Origin: Deltaproteobacteria bacterium
GTDB taxonomy: Bacteria > Desulfobacterota > DSM-4660 > Desulfatiglandales > Desulfatiglandaceae
Assembly (NCBI GenBank): GCA_003646995.1
Contig: QMLZ01000122.1
Location: 1-8,697, forward strand
DNA length: 8,697 nucleotides
Direction: 5' to 3'
Part shown: positions 1-5,310 of the stretch, piece after piece
Layout of the letters: the number at the start of each line of letters is the position of its first letter
How positions within the stretch are numbered: the first letter of the stretch is position 1
The notes under the pieces: generated by a model
Told to the model about the DNA's origin: nothing
What the model saw: only the letters and a program-made list of their open reading frames with translations
Databases searched by the model: none
Program-made: the position numbers and the translations under genes

Positions 1-1
1 A

Positions 2-724
2 ATTGATGAAGAACTATGTGACGGCTGCGGGCAGTGCATACCTGCATGCGCAGAGGGAGCCATTGAGCTCATAGATGGAAAGGCTCGGCTTGTGGCAGAA
101 AAATATTGCGATGGGCTCGGAGCTTGTTTGGGAGAATGTCCAACTGGCGCCTTGAAGGTAATTGAAAGAGAGGCAGAAGATTTTGATGAAGAAGCTGTGG
201 AACAATACCTCAAAGAAAAAGAACGTGCCGAAAAGACTGCCGAGGAATTTGTTGCGCCCTCTTGTCCGTCGGCCAGGCTTCAGACCTTTGATAACTTACC
301 AGCATGCGAACAGGCTAATGTGCCTGTACAACACTCCAGCACTACCTCTGCTCTTTCCCATTGGCCGGTTCAAATAAACCTTGTCCCCCCTACGGCACCT
401 TTCCTTAGGGAAGCAGAGCTGCTAGTAGTAGCTGATTGCGTGCCTATAGCTTATCCAAACCTTCATGCAGACTTTATAGAAGGCAAGGTTGTTTTGGTGG
501 GTTGCCCGAAATTCGATGACATACCCCAGTATGTTGAGAAGTTCGCCAGCATTTTTGGATCCGCAGACATCAAAAATATCATAGCGCTTGTTATGGAGGT
601 GCCGTGCTGCTCAGGGCTTCCCATGATCCTAAAAAAGGCCATAGAGCTTGCGGGCAAGGACATTCCTTTGGAACAAATTATCATCAGTACGAGGGGACAA
701 ATATTGAGGAAAGAAACTTTGTAG
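2..724 (+). CDS. 4Fe-4S ferredoxin-type protein, 5' partial
   Basis: The gene is open from the left window edge, so its true start lies upstream; the visible part is about 240 codons. It begins with a ferredoxin motif CDGCGQCIPAC (a full CxxCxxCxxxC set). A second motif, CDGLGACLGECP, follows about 30 residues later and has Leu where the second Cys would be. An acidic, charged linker follows (roughly residues 55-85). The C-terminal half then carries scattered conserved-looking cysteines in VADC, VGCPKFDD and VPCCSG contexts. This arrangement matches a family of anaerobe proteins annotated only as 4Fe-4S binding; I know of no assigned reaction. It probably acts as a cytosolic electron-transfer or redox-sensing protein. 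A GTG at 92 could look like a start, but the first cluster motif lies upstream of it in the same frame, so that start is rejected. The cupin gene follows after 30 nt, which suggests co-transcription. Confidence 0.85.
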   Translation: MDEELCDGCGQCIPACAEGAIELIDGKARLVAEKYCDGLGACLGECPTGALKVIEREAEDFDEEAVEQYLKEKERAEKTAEEFVAPSCPSARLQTFDNLPACEQANVPVQHSSTTSALSHWPVQINLVPPTAPFLREAELLVVADCVPIAYPNLHADFIEGKVVLVGCPKFDDIPQYVEKFASIFGSADIKNIIALVMEVPCCSGLPMILKKAIELAGKDIPLEQIIISTRGQILRKETL

Positions 725-754
725 CATTAAGACCGACCGAACGGAGGCCTTAGC

Positions 755-1069
755 GTGAAGAAAATCAACCTATATGAAGAAAACGGATTCAACGAACTCC
801 ATATGAGTCGGCTATTGGTCCACGACTCGCCTTATTTTAAAATCCTGAATTTCAACTTTAAAGGAGGGCAAGAACTACCCATACATTCCCATGATATTGA
901 AGGCCAGGTTAGTATCGTGATACTCGAGGGACAAGGCGAATTTCTGGCAATCGACGGCACAATGCCAGCCAAACAGGGTGATGTGTTGATATCGGATATT
1001 GCTGTCCCCCATGGAATCAGGGCAAAGACTGACATGAGAGTGCTGGTAACCATAGCACCGCCCATATGA
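755..1069 (+). CDS. small single-domain cupin protein
   Basis: The product is 104 residues with a GTG start. The start is set by GGAGG at 743-747, seven bases upstream. Cupin motif 1 is visible as GGQELPIHSHDIEG, with His44, His46 and Glu49 as likely metal ligands. Motif 2 is GDVLISDIAVPHG, with Pro85 and His86. The chain is one beta-barrel with no extra domain and no signal peptide, so it should be cytosolic and metal-binding. Such mini-cupins have diverse roles (isomerases, dioxygenases, small-molecule sensors), and the sequence does not decide between them. It lies 30 nt downstream of the 4Fe-4S gene in the same direction, so the two are probably one transcript and may work in the same redox process; that link is inference. 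Confidence 0.85.
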   Translation: MKKINLYEENGFNELHMSRLLVHDSPYFKILNFNFKGGQELPIHSHDIEGQVSIVILEGQGEFLAIDGTMPAKQGDVLISDIAVPHGIRAKTDMRVLVTIAPPI

Positions 1070-1070
1070 T

Positions 1071-1098
1071 GGCACGGCCCTGTGTCGGCGGCAGTGCC
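1071..1098. terminator. weak hairpin between convergent genes
   Basis: GGCAC (1071-1075) can pair with GTGCC (1094-1098), with a short inner GCC/GGC pairing. It lies between the end of the cupin gene and the end of the convergent ubiquitin-like gene, where a shared terminator would be expected. There is no T-run on either side, so termination is only a possibility. Confidence 0.25.
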
Positions 1099-1103
1099 GG
1101 AAC

Positions 1104-1370
1104 CTACGACCTTTGATCCAACCAATCGGCGAAAACGGGATACTCATGGCCAAAGAGACTTATGCGGTCCCCTGGCTTAACAATGGCATCTTTTGCCACA
1201 GCCCGATGATTCACCATGATCAGTTGAACAGAGTTGGGCGAGACACCAATCCGCCCTAGAAGTTCCTTCACGGAAAGGGACTTTGTTAAGCTTAGCAAAA
1301 TCGGCTTGTTGTTCTCTGGCAGTATGGTGCCCAAGTTACCGTACGTATGGATTATTACCCTGTTATTCAT
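1104..1370 (-). CDS. ThiS/MoaD-like ubiquitin-fold protein lacking C-terminal GG
   Basis: The product is 88 residues. The start at 1370 is chosen because AAGGAG (complement of 1377-1382) lies six bases upstream; a longer in-frame ORF reaching 1427 would run through this Shine-Dalgarno and the promoter. The pattern LSVKELLGRIGVSPNSV, then IMVNHRAVAKDAIVKPGDRISLF is the classic beta-grasp end of ThiS/MoaD sulfur carriers (a VN turn followed by GDR-hydrophobic-LF). The usual end of these carriers is a Gly-Gly that is adenylated and thiocarboxylated. Here the strand continues as GHEYPVFADWLDQRS with no Gly-Gly. It therefore cannot act as a standard thiocarboxylate carrier unless it works by another chemistry, and it may instead be a structural or partner-binding subunit. 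It is divergent from the TusA-IscS-IscU operon, which hints at a shared sulfur or metal-cofactor theme. Confidence 0.75.
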   Translation of the reverse strand: MNNRVIIHTYGNLGTILPENNKPILLSLTKSLSVKELLGRIGVSPNSVQLIMVNHRAVAKDAIVKPGDRISLFGHEYPVFADWLDQRS

Positions 1371-1385
1371 GGCCTGCTCCTTTCT

Positions 1386-1434
1386 GCGTGCCATTGTAAC
1401 GGATACATTTTCTGAAATACTTGACATAAATCAA
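1386..1434 (-). promoter_or_regulatory. FNR/CRP-type operator with class II promoter geometry
   Basis: Positions 1421-1434 read TTGACATAAATCAA, which matches the FNR-type consensus TTGAT-N4-ATCAA at 9 of 10 defined positions. On the minus strand a good -10 hexamer TACAAT lies at 1398-1393, with no recognisable -35 in front. Counting from that hexamer puts +1 at 1386 and the operator centre at -41.5, the position used by CRP/FNR regulators at class II activated promoters. The transcript would have a leader of about 16 nt containing the Shine-Dalgarno of the ubiquitin-like gene. The regulator could be FNR-like or an HcpR-like member of the same family; the half-site alone does not distinguish them. 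Confidence 0.6.
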
Positions 1435-1490
1435 GAGATCCCACGCACCTTCCACTGCACGCCCTTTAAATAAATTCTTATTGATGGTTA

Positions 1491-1519
1491 TTGACATTTA
1501 TAGAAATGATCACTATTCT
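1491..1519 (+). promoter_or_regulatory. sigma70-type promoter of the TusA-IscS-IscU operon
   Basis: A perfect -35 TTGACA (1491-1496) is followed after 17 bp by TATTCT (1514-1519), a 4/6 match to TATAAT. This predicts a start near 1526 and a leader of about 47 nt before the ATG at 1573. The 20-bp stretch 1501-1520, overlapping the -10, has short inverted arms TAGAA/TTCTA and could be a repressor site, but the symmetry is weak. Confidence 0.55.
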
Positions 1520-1551
1520 ATACTAAAAGAGTAGGAATTAAAATTTAACAC

Positions 1552-1567
1552 CCTTCCTCTGAAGGAG
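1552..1567 (+). promoter_or_regulatory. Shine-Dalgarno of the TusA-like gene, partly inside a small hairpin
   Basis: AAGGAG at 1562-1567 lies five bases before the ATG at 1573. CCTTC (1552-1556) can pair with GAAGG (1561-1565) over a four-base loop, covering much of the ribosome site. The stem is only 5 bp, so it may modestly limit initiation or may be chance. Confidence 0.4.
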
Positions 1568-1572
1568 ACCAA

Positions 1573-1854
1573 ATGAAATTCGTGAAGGATATAAAGGCTG
1601 ATGATACCCTGGATCTCGTGTGCAGGATGTGCCCACTTCACCTCCTTGAGCCCGGTGAAAAACTAGCATGCATGAAAGAAGGACAGGTGCTGGAGGTGCT
1701 TACCGATTATGATGGAGCACTGGAAGACATCCCTTCGTGGTGTGACAAGTGTGGGCAAGAATTTATCGGCATCGAAGAGGATGAAGACTGTTATAAGCTC
1801 TATATAAGAAAAAGGGAAAGGAATCACCATGGAAAAGAGAGTCTATCTGGATAA
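1573..1854 (+). CDS. TusA-family sulfur-carrier-like protein with extra CxxC pairs
   Basis: The product is 93 residues. It aligns without gaps to the TusA/SirA core: CPLHLLEPGEKLACMKEGQVLEV corresponds to the CPxP-helix-Gly-x-x-L-x-V segment, followed by LTDYDGALEDIPSWC, matching the usual TD...DIP..C. Known TusA proteins carry a persulfide on the first Cys of CPxP and pass it to acceptors after loading by IscS. Here that motif is C20-P-L-H23, with the second Pro replaced. There are additional cysteines: C17 and C20 form a CxxC, C57 and C60 form a second CxxC, plus C33 and C73. Two CxxC pairs could bind Zn or Fe rather than, or in addition to, carrying sulfur. Its last 26 bases overlap the start of the IscS-like gene, so the two are translationally coupled, which fits direct physical partnership. 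It is the first gene of the operon. Confidence 0.8.
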   Translation: MKFVKDIKADDTLDLVCRMCPLHLLEPGEKLACMKEGQVLEVLTDYDGALEDIPSWCDKCGQEFIGIEEDEDCYKLYIRKRERNHHGKESLSG

Positions 1855-3013
1855 TGCTGCTGCAACTGCCGTCAGGAATGAGGTCATTGAGGAGATGCTT
1901 CCCTTTTTTGACATTGAATTCGGTAATCCCTCTACCGTTTACGACATGGGTTCCAGAGTCAAAGCGTCCATAGATGACCAGAGGGCAAAGGTGGCATCGC
2001 TGATAGGTGCCAGGCCCGAGGAAATTATATTTACCTCAGGAGGAACCGAAGCCAATAATCTTGCCATTAAAGGAATAGCATTTGCTCATAGGAAGAAGGG
2101 CGATCACATCATAATTGGAGCAACAGAGCATCATTCGGTTCTTAACTCCGCAAGGTTTTTCGAGAGACTGGATTATGAGGTAACATTCTTGCAAGTGGAT
2201 GAGTATGGTCTAGTGGATCCACAACGTTTGAAGGAGCTTATCAGGCCTGAGACCATCCTGGTCTCCGTTGCCCATGCCAGTAACGAAATAGGGACCATTC
2301 AACCTATTGCAGAGATCGCCGAAGTATGTAGAGACAAAAATGTTTTCTTTCACACTGACGCCGTTGCCAGTGTTGGAAACATCCCCATTGATGTCAAGGA
2401 ACTTGGTGTAGATCTCTTATCTTTGTCGGGTATTCCCCTAAGAGCGCCCAAGGGAACCGGTGCGCTTTACTTCAGAAAGGGGCTCCGTCTTATGCCCTTG
2501 TTGCACGGCGGTATCCAGGAAAGCGGCCGCAGGGGCGGCACTGAAAATGTTCCGGGAATTATCGGGCTCGGCAAGGCTGCAGAGTTGACACTTCAAGAAC
2601 TTCCTCAAAAGATTCGACATGTAAAGGTCCTTCGCGACAAACTTGTAAAAGGTATCATTGACTCTGTGGAAAATATTAAGCTCACAGGGCATCCCGAAAA
2701 CAGATTGCCGGGTCATGCAAGCCTTTGCATACAAGCAATAGAAGGAGAGGCATTGGTCTTCCTGCTCAACAGCCACGGAATCTATGTAAACACCGGCTCT
2801 GCCTGTGCCTCCAAAGCCCTTAAGACCTCCCCCGTCCTGGTGGCAATAGGAGTGCCCCCGGAACTGGCACAGGGCTCCATAGTCTTTACTTTAGATATGC
2901 CAAATACAGAAGATGACATTAATTACGTCCTAGAAAAACTACCCATCGTGGTGAACCGTTTAAGATCTATGTCTCCACTTTGGGGAAAAAGGGAAACCGT
3001 TCAAGCGGGTTAG
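1829..3013 (+). CDS. NifS/IscS-fold protein lacking the PLP lysine (pseudo-cysteine desulfurase)
   Basis: The product is 394 residues, normal for group I cysteine desulfurases, with no frameshift. Family marks present are YLDNAAAT near residues 6-13, FGNPS, TSGGTEANNLAIKG (residues 69-82), TEHHS with His101, SNEIG with Asn152, HTDAVASVG with Asp177, APKGTGALY, GRRGGTENVPG, and the mobile-loop GSACAS with Cys326. The expected SGHK motif, whose Lys forms the PLP Schiff base, reads SGIP: Ile202 and Pro203 (codons ATT at 2432, CCC at 2435). The Gln that stacks near PLP is Ala180, and the Arg that anchors the cysteine carboxylate (the R of IRFSLGR in E. coli IscS) is Val352. Normal L-cysteine desulfuration is therefore not expected. 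Cys326 could still accept and relay a persulfide, or the protein could be a scaffold for IscU. The start overlaps the TusA-like gene, with an AAAGGAA-like ribosome site inside it; the IscU gene follows 20 nt after the stop. Confidence 0.9.
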   Translation: MEKRVYLDNAAATAVRNEVIEEMLPFFDIEFGNPSTVYDMGSRVKASIDDQRAKVASLIGARPEEIIFTSGGTEANNLAIKGIAFAHRKKGDHIIIGATEHHSVLNSARFFERLDYEVTFLQVDEYGLVDPQRLKELIRPETILVSVAHASNEIGTIQPIAEIAEVCRDKNVFFHTDAVASVGNIPIDVKELGVDLLSLSGIPLRAPKGTGALYFRKGLRLMPLLHGGIQESGRRGGTENVPGIIGLGKAAELTLQELPQKIRHVKVLRDKLVKGIIDSVENIKLTGHPENRLPGHASLCIQAIEGEALVFLLNSHGIYVNTGSACASKALKTSPVLVAIGVPPELAQGSIVFTLDMPNTEDDINYVLEKLPIVVNRLRSMSPLWGKRETVQAG

Positions 3014-3033
3014 TTAAACGGAAGGAGTACATC

Positions 3034-3531
3034 ATGTATTCAGAAGAAGTAATGAAACATTTCGCCCAGCCCAAAAACGTGGGTGAAATTGAAGACGCAG
3101 ATGGAATAGGTGAAGCAGGGAATCCTGTTTGTGGCGATATGATGACCTTCTACATCAAGGTCAAAGATGGAATACTTCAAGACGTGAAATATAAAACCTT
3201 TGGCTGCGTCGCTGCAATCGCGGTTTCCAGCAAGGTGAGCGAACTTGTAAAAGGCAAGACACTTGAAGAGGCCAAGGCGCTGACGAAAAAGGCCGTGGCA
3301 GAGGCACTCGGCGGGCTGCCAAAGGAAAAGATGCATTGCTCTAATCTGGGAGCCGAGGCCCTTGCAAAAGCTATCTTGGATTATGAGGGAAAGCATGGCG
3401 GCAGCCTATCGGAAATGCAGCCCAAAAAGAAGGCCGAAGTAATTGAGCGATATTGCAAGTGCGGAATGGAAAACCCTACCGAGGCCGCATTTTGCATGTC
3501 TTGTGGAGCGAAACTAGGGCAATTATCATGA
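3034..3531 (+). CDS. iscU: IscU-type Fe-S cluster scaffold with C-terminal zinc ribbon
   Basis: The start at 3034 is supported by GAAGGAG (3021-3027), six bases upstream; an in-frame ATG at 2980 lies inside the preceding gene and lacks this site. The product has 165 residues. Residues 1-118 are the IscU/NifU-N domain, with all expected cluster residues: Cys33 and Asp35 in PVCGDMM, Cys58 in TFGCVAAIA, and His101-Cys102 in KMHCSNL after GGLPKEK. This is the protein on which [2Fe-2S] or [4Fe-4S] clusters are assembled before delivery. After a short linker comes a zinc-ribbon-like tail with Cys141, Cys143, Cys154 and Cys157 (CKC, then FCMSCG). Standalone IscU normally ends before this point, so the tail is a fusion that may serve partner docking or metal supply. 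It is the natural partner of the upstream IscS-like protein. Its stop overlaps the next start (ATGA). Confidence 0.93.
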   Translation: MYSEEVMKHFAQPKNVGEIEDADGIGEAGNPVCGDMMTFYIKVKDGILQDVKYKTFGCVAAIAVSSKVSELVKGKTLEEAKALTKKAVAEALGGLPKEKMHCSNLGAEALAKAILDYEGKHGGSLSEMQPKKKAEVIERYCKCGMENPTEAAFCMSCGAKLGQLS

Positions 3532-3710
3532 CACAAACTATTGTTACATGGCTTATTATTGCAGCAGCTTTTATTTTTGTGGCCAGATGGGCCTTTAGAA
3601 AGATAACGGGTAAGGTCCCTGCCGATTGCTGCAGCGATGAGGAGAACATCTCTGGTAGGTGTTCCGCATGCTCCCAGGCGACAAATTGCAATATTACACA
3701 CGACAAATGA
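3528..3710 (+). CDS. single-TM cysteine-rich peptide, FeoB-associated type
   Basis: The product is 60 residues. The ATG at 3528 overlaps the IscU stop as ATGA, so translation is probably by coupling; only a weak AGGG lies upstream. One membrane helix spans roughly residues 5-20 (TIVTWLIIAAAFIFVA). A basic stretch follows (RWAFRKITGK), placing the tail in the cytosol by the positive-inside rule, then a Cys-rich tail with Cys34, Cys35, Cys45, Cys48 and Cys54. This plan is that of the FeoB-associated cysteine-rich membrane proteins, thought to accompany ferrous iron import, although no feoB is in the window. Here it closes the Fe-S operon and could receive or hold iron near the membrane for IscU; that role is inference. 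Confidence 0.75.
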   Translation: MTQTIVTWLIIAAAFIFVARWAFRKITGKVPADCCSDEENISGRCSACSQATNCNITHDK

Positions 3711-3747
3711 AAAGGGCCGAGTCAATTCGACTTGGTCATGCCCCTTT
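3711..3747. terminator. two-part hairpin between convergent operons, probable bidirectional terminator
   Basis: AAAGGG (3711-3716) pairs with CCCTTT (3742-3747). Inside, CCGAGTC (3717-3723) pairs with GACTTGG (3729-3735), with one G-U pair and a five-base loop; six bases bulge on one side (3736-3741). The hairpin begins right after the stop of the cysteine-rich peptide and reaches the stop of the convergent gene. The leftward reading ends in CCCTTTTC, giving a short U-tract; the rightward tail is only CCCCTTTATA. Confidence 0.6.
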
Positions 3748-4585
3748 ATAGGTTACAAACCAGGGCACGAAGCTGGGCGATTATTGACATTCCGACGTGA
3801 ATTGGGAACCCATCTTCGCTCATGTCAGGACGCACGGTAATCCCGTCCACGCACCCATTGGCAATCAGAAACTCTGCTGTGGATTCGGGATCAATAATTG
3901 AGAGAAGATCCTTTTTGGTAAGCGCGGACAGCATTGCGATAACACCGTATACCCCCCAGTTTGATACCGATGCTATCACTAGTTCCTCGCATCGAGTGAC
4001 GCACGGAACTATGTCAATTGCCGAAAGGGCGGTTATTATGTTTCCCATCCCGACTTCGTTACCCCCATCTCCGAAACAGATAGTCGGGCATGCTGCCTCT
4101 GTTATGAAGTAATCGAATTTGGGTGCCGTATCGGAGATGTCCTGCTTATGCATGTTGTAGTATCGGCCGTCACGAGCTTGGCCAGGCATTTCTATTGATA
4201 CCACCAGCTTGGGCTCCAAAGAAGCCAGGGCCTGCTTCGCAAGCCTCTTACTCGTATCCACATCGGAGACGGGAATTTCGTAAGTCGTGAAGGCCGTAGA
4301 AAGAGTGGTAGACAGGGGTGGTGCGCATACTATGATAGGCCTCCCACCAAGAACCTCTAAAACCTTGTAAATGGCCAAGGCACCAATGGGGCCATCGCTT
4401 TCATACCCGCAGCCAACCGGAAATCCCGTGCCAATGAGCGTAACACCAATATTGTCCAATATCATTCTAGCGGCGCGAACACAATAGCCCGGCCTCATTG
4501 CCTCATATACCCTGCCCATTCCCCGCCTGCCATGCTGCAAGATTATCTGCTCAACTCTTCGCGATAACTGCTCAATCTCAATCAT
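3746..4585 (-). CDS. D-glutamate cyclase-like protein (DUF4392 family)
   Basis: The product is 279 residues. Motifs of the D-glutamate cyclase family are visible in order: YESDGPIGALAIYKVLE (residues 61-77), a VSIEMPG segment with Glu132, RDGRYYNM (138-145), the Gly-rich GDGGNEVGMGN (172-182) and VSNWGVY (207-213). The family's characterised member, mitochondrial DGLUCY, converts D-glutamate to 5-oxo-D-proline; bacterial versions are mostly untested. No signal peptide is seen, so it should be cytosolic. The ATG at 4585 is the only usable start, since an in-frame TGA lies seven codons upstream. Its ribosome site is poor, so coupling to the upstream hydrolase gene, whose stop is 27 nt away, is likely. 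It is the last gene of the leftward operon and shares the hairpin at 3711-3747. The link between D-glutamate metabolism and the two upstream genes is not obvious. Confidence 0.85.
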   Translation of the reverse strand: MIEIEQLSRRVEQIILQHGRRGMGRVYEAMRPGYCVRAARMILDNIGVTLIGTGFPVGCGYESDGPIGALAIYKVLEVLGGRPIIVCAPPLSTTLSTAFTTYEIPVSDVDTSKRLAKQALASLEPKLVVSIEMPGQARDGRYYNMHKQDISDTAPKFDYFITEAACPTICFGDGGNEVGMGNIITALSAIDIVPCVTRCEELVIASVSNWGVYGVIAMLSALTKKDLLSIIDPESTAEFLIANGCVDGITVRPDMSEDGFPIHVGMSIIAQLRALVCNL

Positions 4586-4612
4586 GATTTCATACCGGCT
4601 TAATCACCCTTA

Positions 4613-5275
4613 TTACAAAACAAATGAGCTTATAAAATCCCTAACCTGTTCCTTTCCACGGACTACCCCATAATGTCCTTCACAGAGAATATCAGCCTCA
4701 AGAGAAAGCATCAATTTTAGGGATTGATTATATTTTTTTCTGTCCGAAAGCAGGCTTGCATCAAGAGGACCGTGTACATCCTGACCAAAAAGAACCTTCA
4801 ATCCTTCCGATTCCATAACAAAGGCCATGGATCCGGGAGAGTGGCCGGGGATATGAATAGCCTCAATTATTCTGTCACCTAGCACTATCTCTTCTTTGTC
4901 TCCCCGGATCTTCCTATCCACCGTAAACGGCTTTAGTCTCGCTCCATACCACTTTGCCGCAGTAACCACCTGGTCAGCTTGCTCCAGATACGGCGCCTCA
5001 AGCTCATGGGCAACAACCGTGCATTGTGTCAAGTCTTTAATCTCTTTCGCACCGCCAGTATGATCAAAGTGGCAGTGGGTTATTAGGAGATATTCTATCC
5101 CCCTTGGGTCCACAGCGCATGATCGAATATTATCCAGAATTCTTTCAGTACCATGCCCTGTGCCCGCGTCAACCAACGCCGAATGCCTCCCGATCTTTAT
5201 CAAATACACAGCAGCATCCCCTGAAGCAGAGAGCTCACTCCCCCCTACCTGGAATATTTCCTTTGTAATCTCCAT
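4613..5275 (-). CDS. metallo-beta-lactamase-fold hydrolase, glyoxalase II-like
   Basis: The product is 220 residues. The metal-site set is complete: HCHFDH (His67, His69, Asp71, His72), GHSPGS with His145, FGQDVHG with Asp166, and EGHYG with His201; LVDAGTG with Asp36 opens the fold. This is the dinuclear zinc or iron arrangement of glyoxalase II and related thioester, lactone or sulfur hydrolases. There is no flavodoxin or rhodanese domain and no signal peptide, so a small cytosolic hydrolase is likely, but its substrate cannot be read from the sequence. The start is set by GGGAG (complement of 5281-5285), five bases upstream. It lies 35 nt after the RND gene and 27 nt before the D-glutamate cyclase-like gene on the same strand. 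Confidence 0.88.
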   Translation of the reverse strand: MEITKEIFQVGGSELSASGDAAVYLIKIGRHSALVDAGTGHGTERILDNIRSCAVDPRGIEYLLITHCHFDHTGGAKEIKDLTQCTVVAHELEAPYLEQADQVVTAAKWYGARLKPFTVDRKIRGDKEEIVLGDRIIEAIHIPGHSPGSMAFVMESEGLKVLFGQDVHGPLDASLLSDRKKYNQSLKLMLSLEADILCEGHYGVVRGKEQVRDFISSFVL

Positions 5276-5310
5276 GGTGTCTCCCGCTCTTCCGCGGACT
5301 TCTTATGCCC

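Noticed and set aside
92..724. GTG at 92 as the start of the 4Fe-4S gene
   Set aside because: The same frame is open to the window edge and carries a complete CxxCxxCxxxC motif upstream of the GTG.
1421..1426. TTGACA at 1421-1426 as a plus-strand -35 box
   Set aside because: No -10-like hexamer follows at 16-18 bp, and the bases are better explained as half of the FNR-type palindrome.
1371..1427. N-terminal extension of the ubiquitin-like protein to 1427
   Set aside because: The extension would run across the predicted promoter and the strong Shine-Dalgarno at 1377-1382, and it adds residues without any family resemblance.
2408..2443. Frameshift or sequencing error as explanation of the missing Lys in the IscS-like gene
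   Set aside because: The frame is intact on both sides, the codons ATT CCC cannot be turned into His-Lys by one or two indels, and independent losses occur at Ala180 and Val352.
3822..4112. Plus-strand open frame opposite the D-glutamate cyclase-like gene
   Set aside because: The opposite strand holds the conserved family motifs; this frame shows none and no ribosome site.
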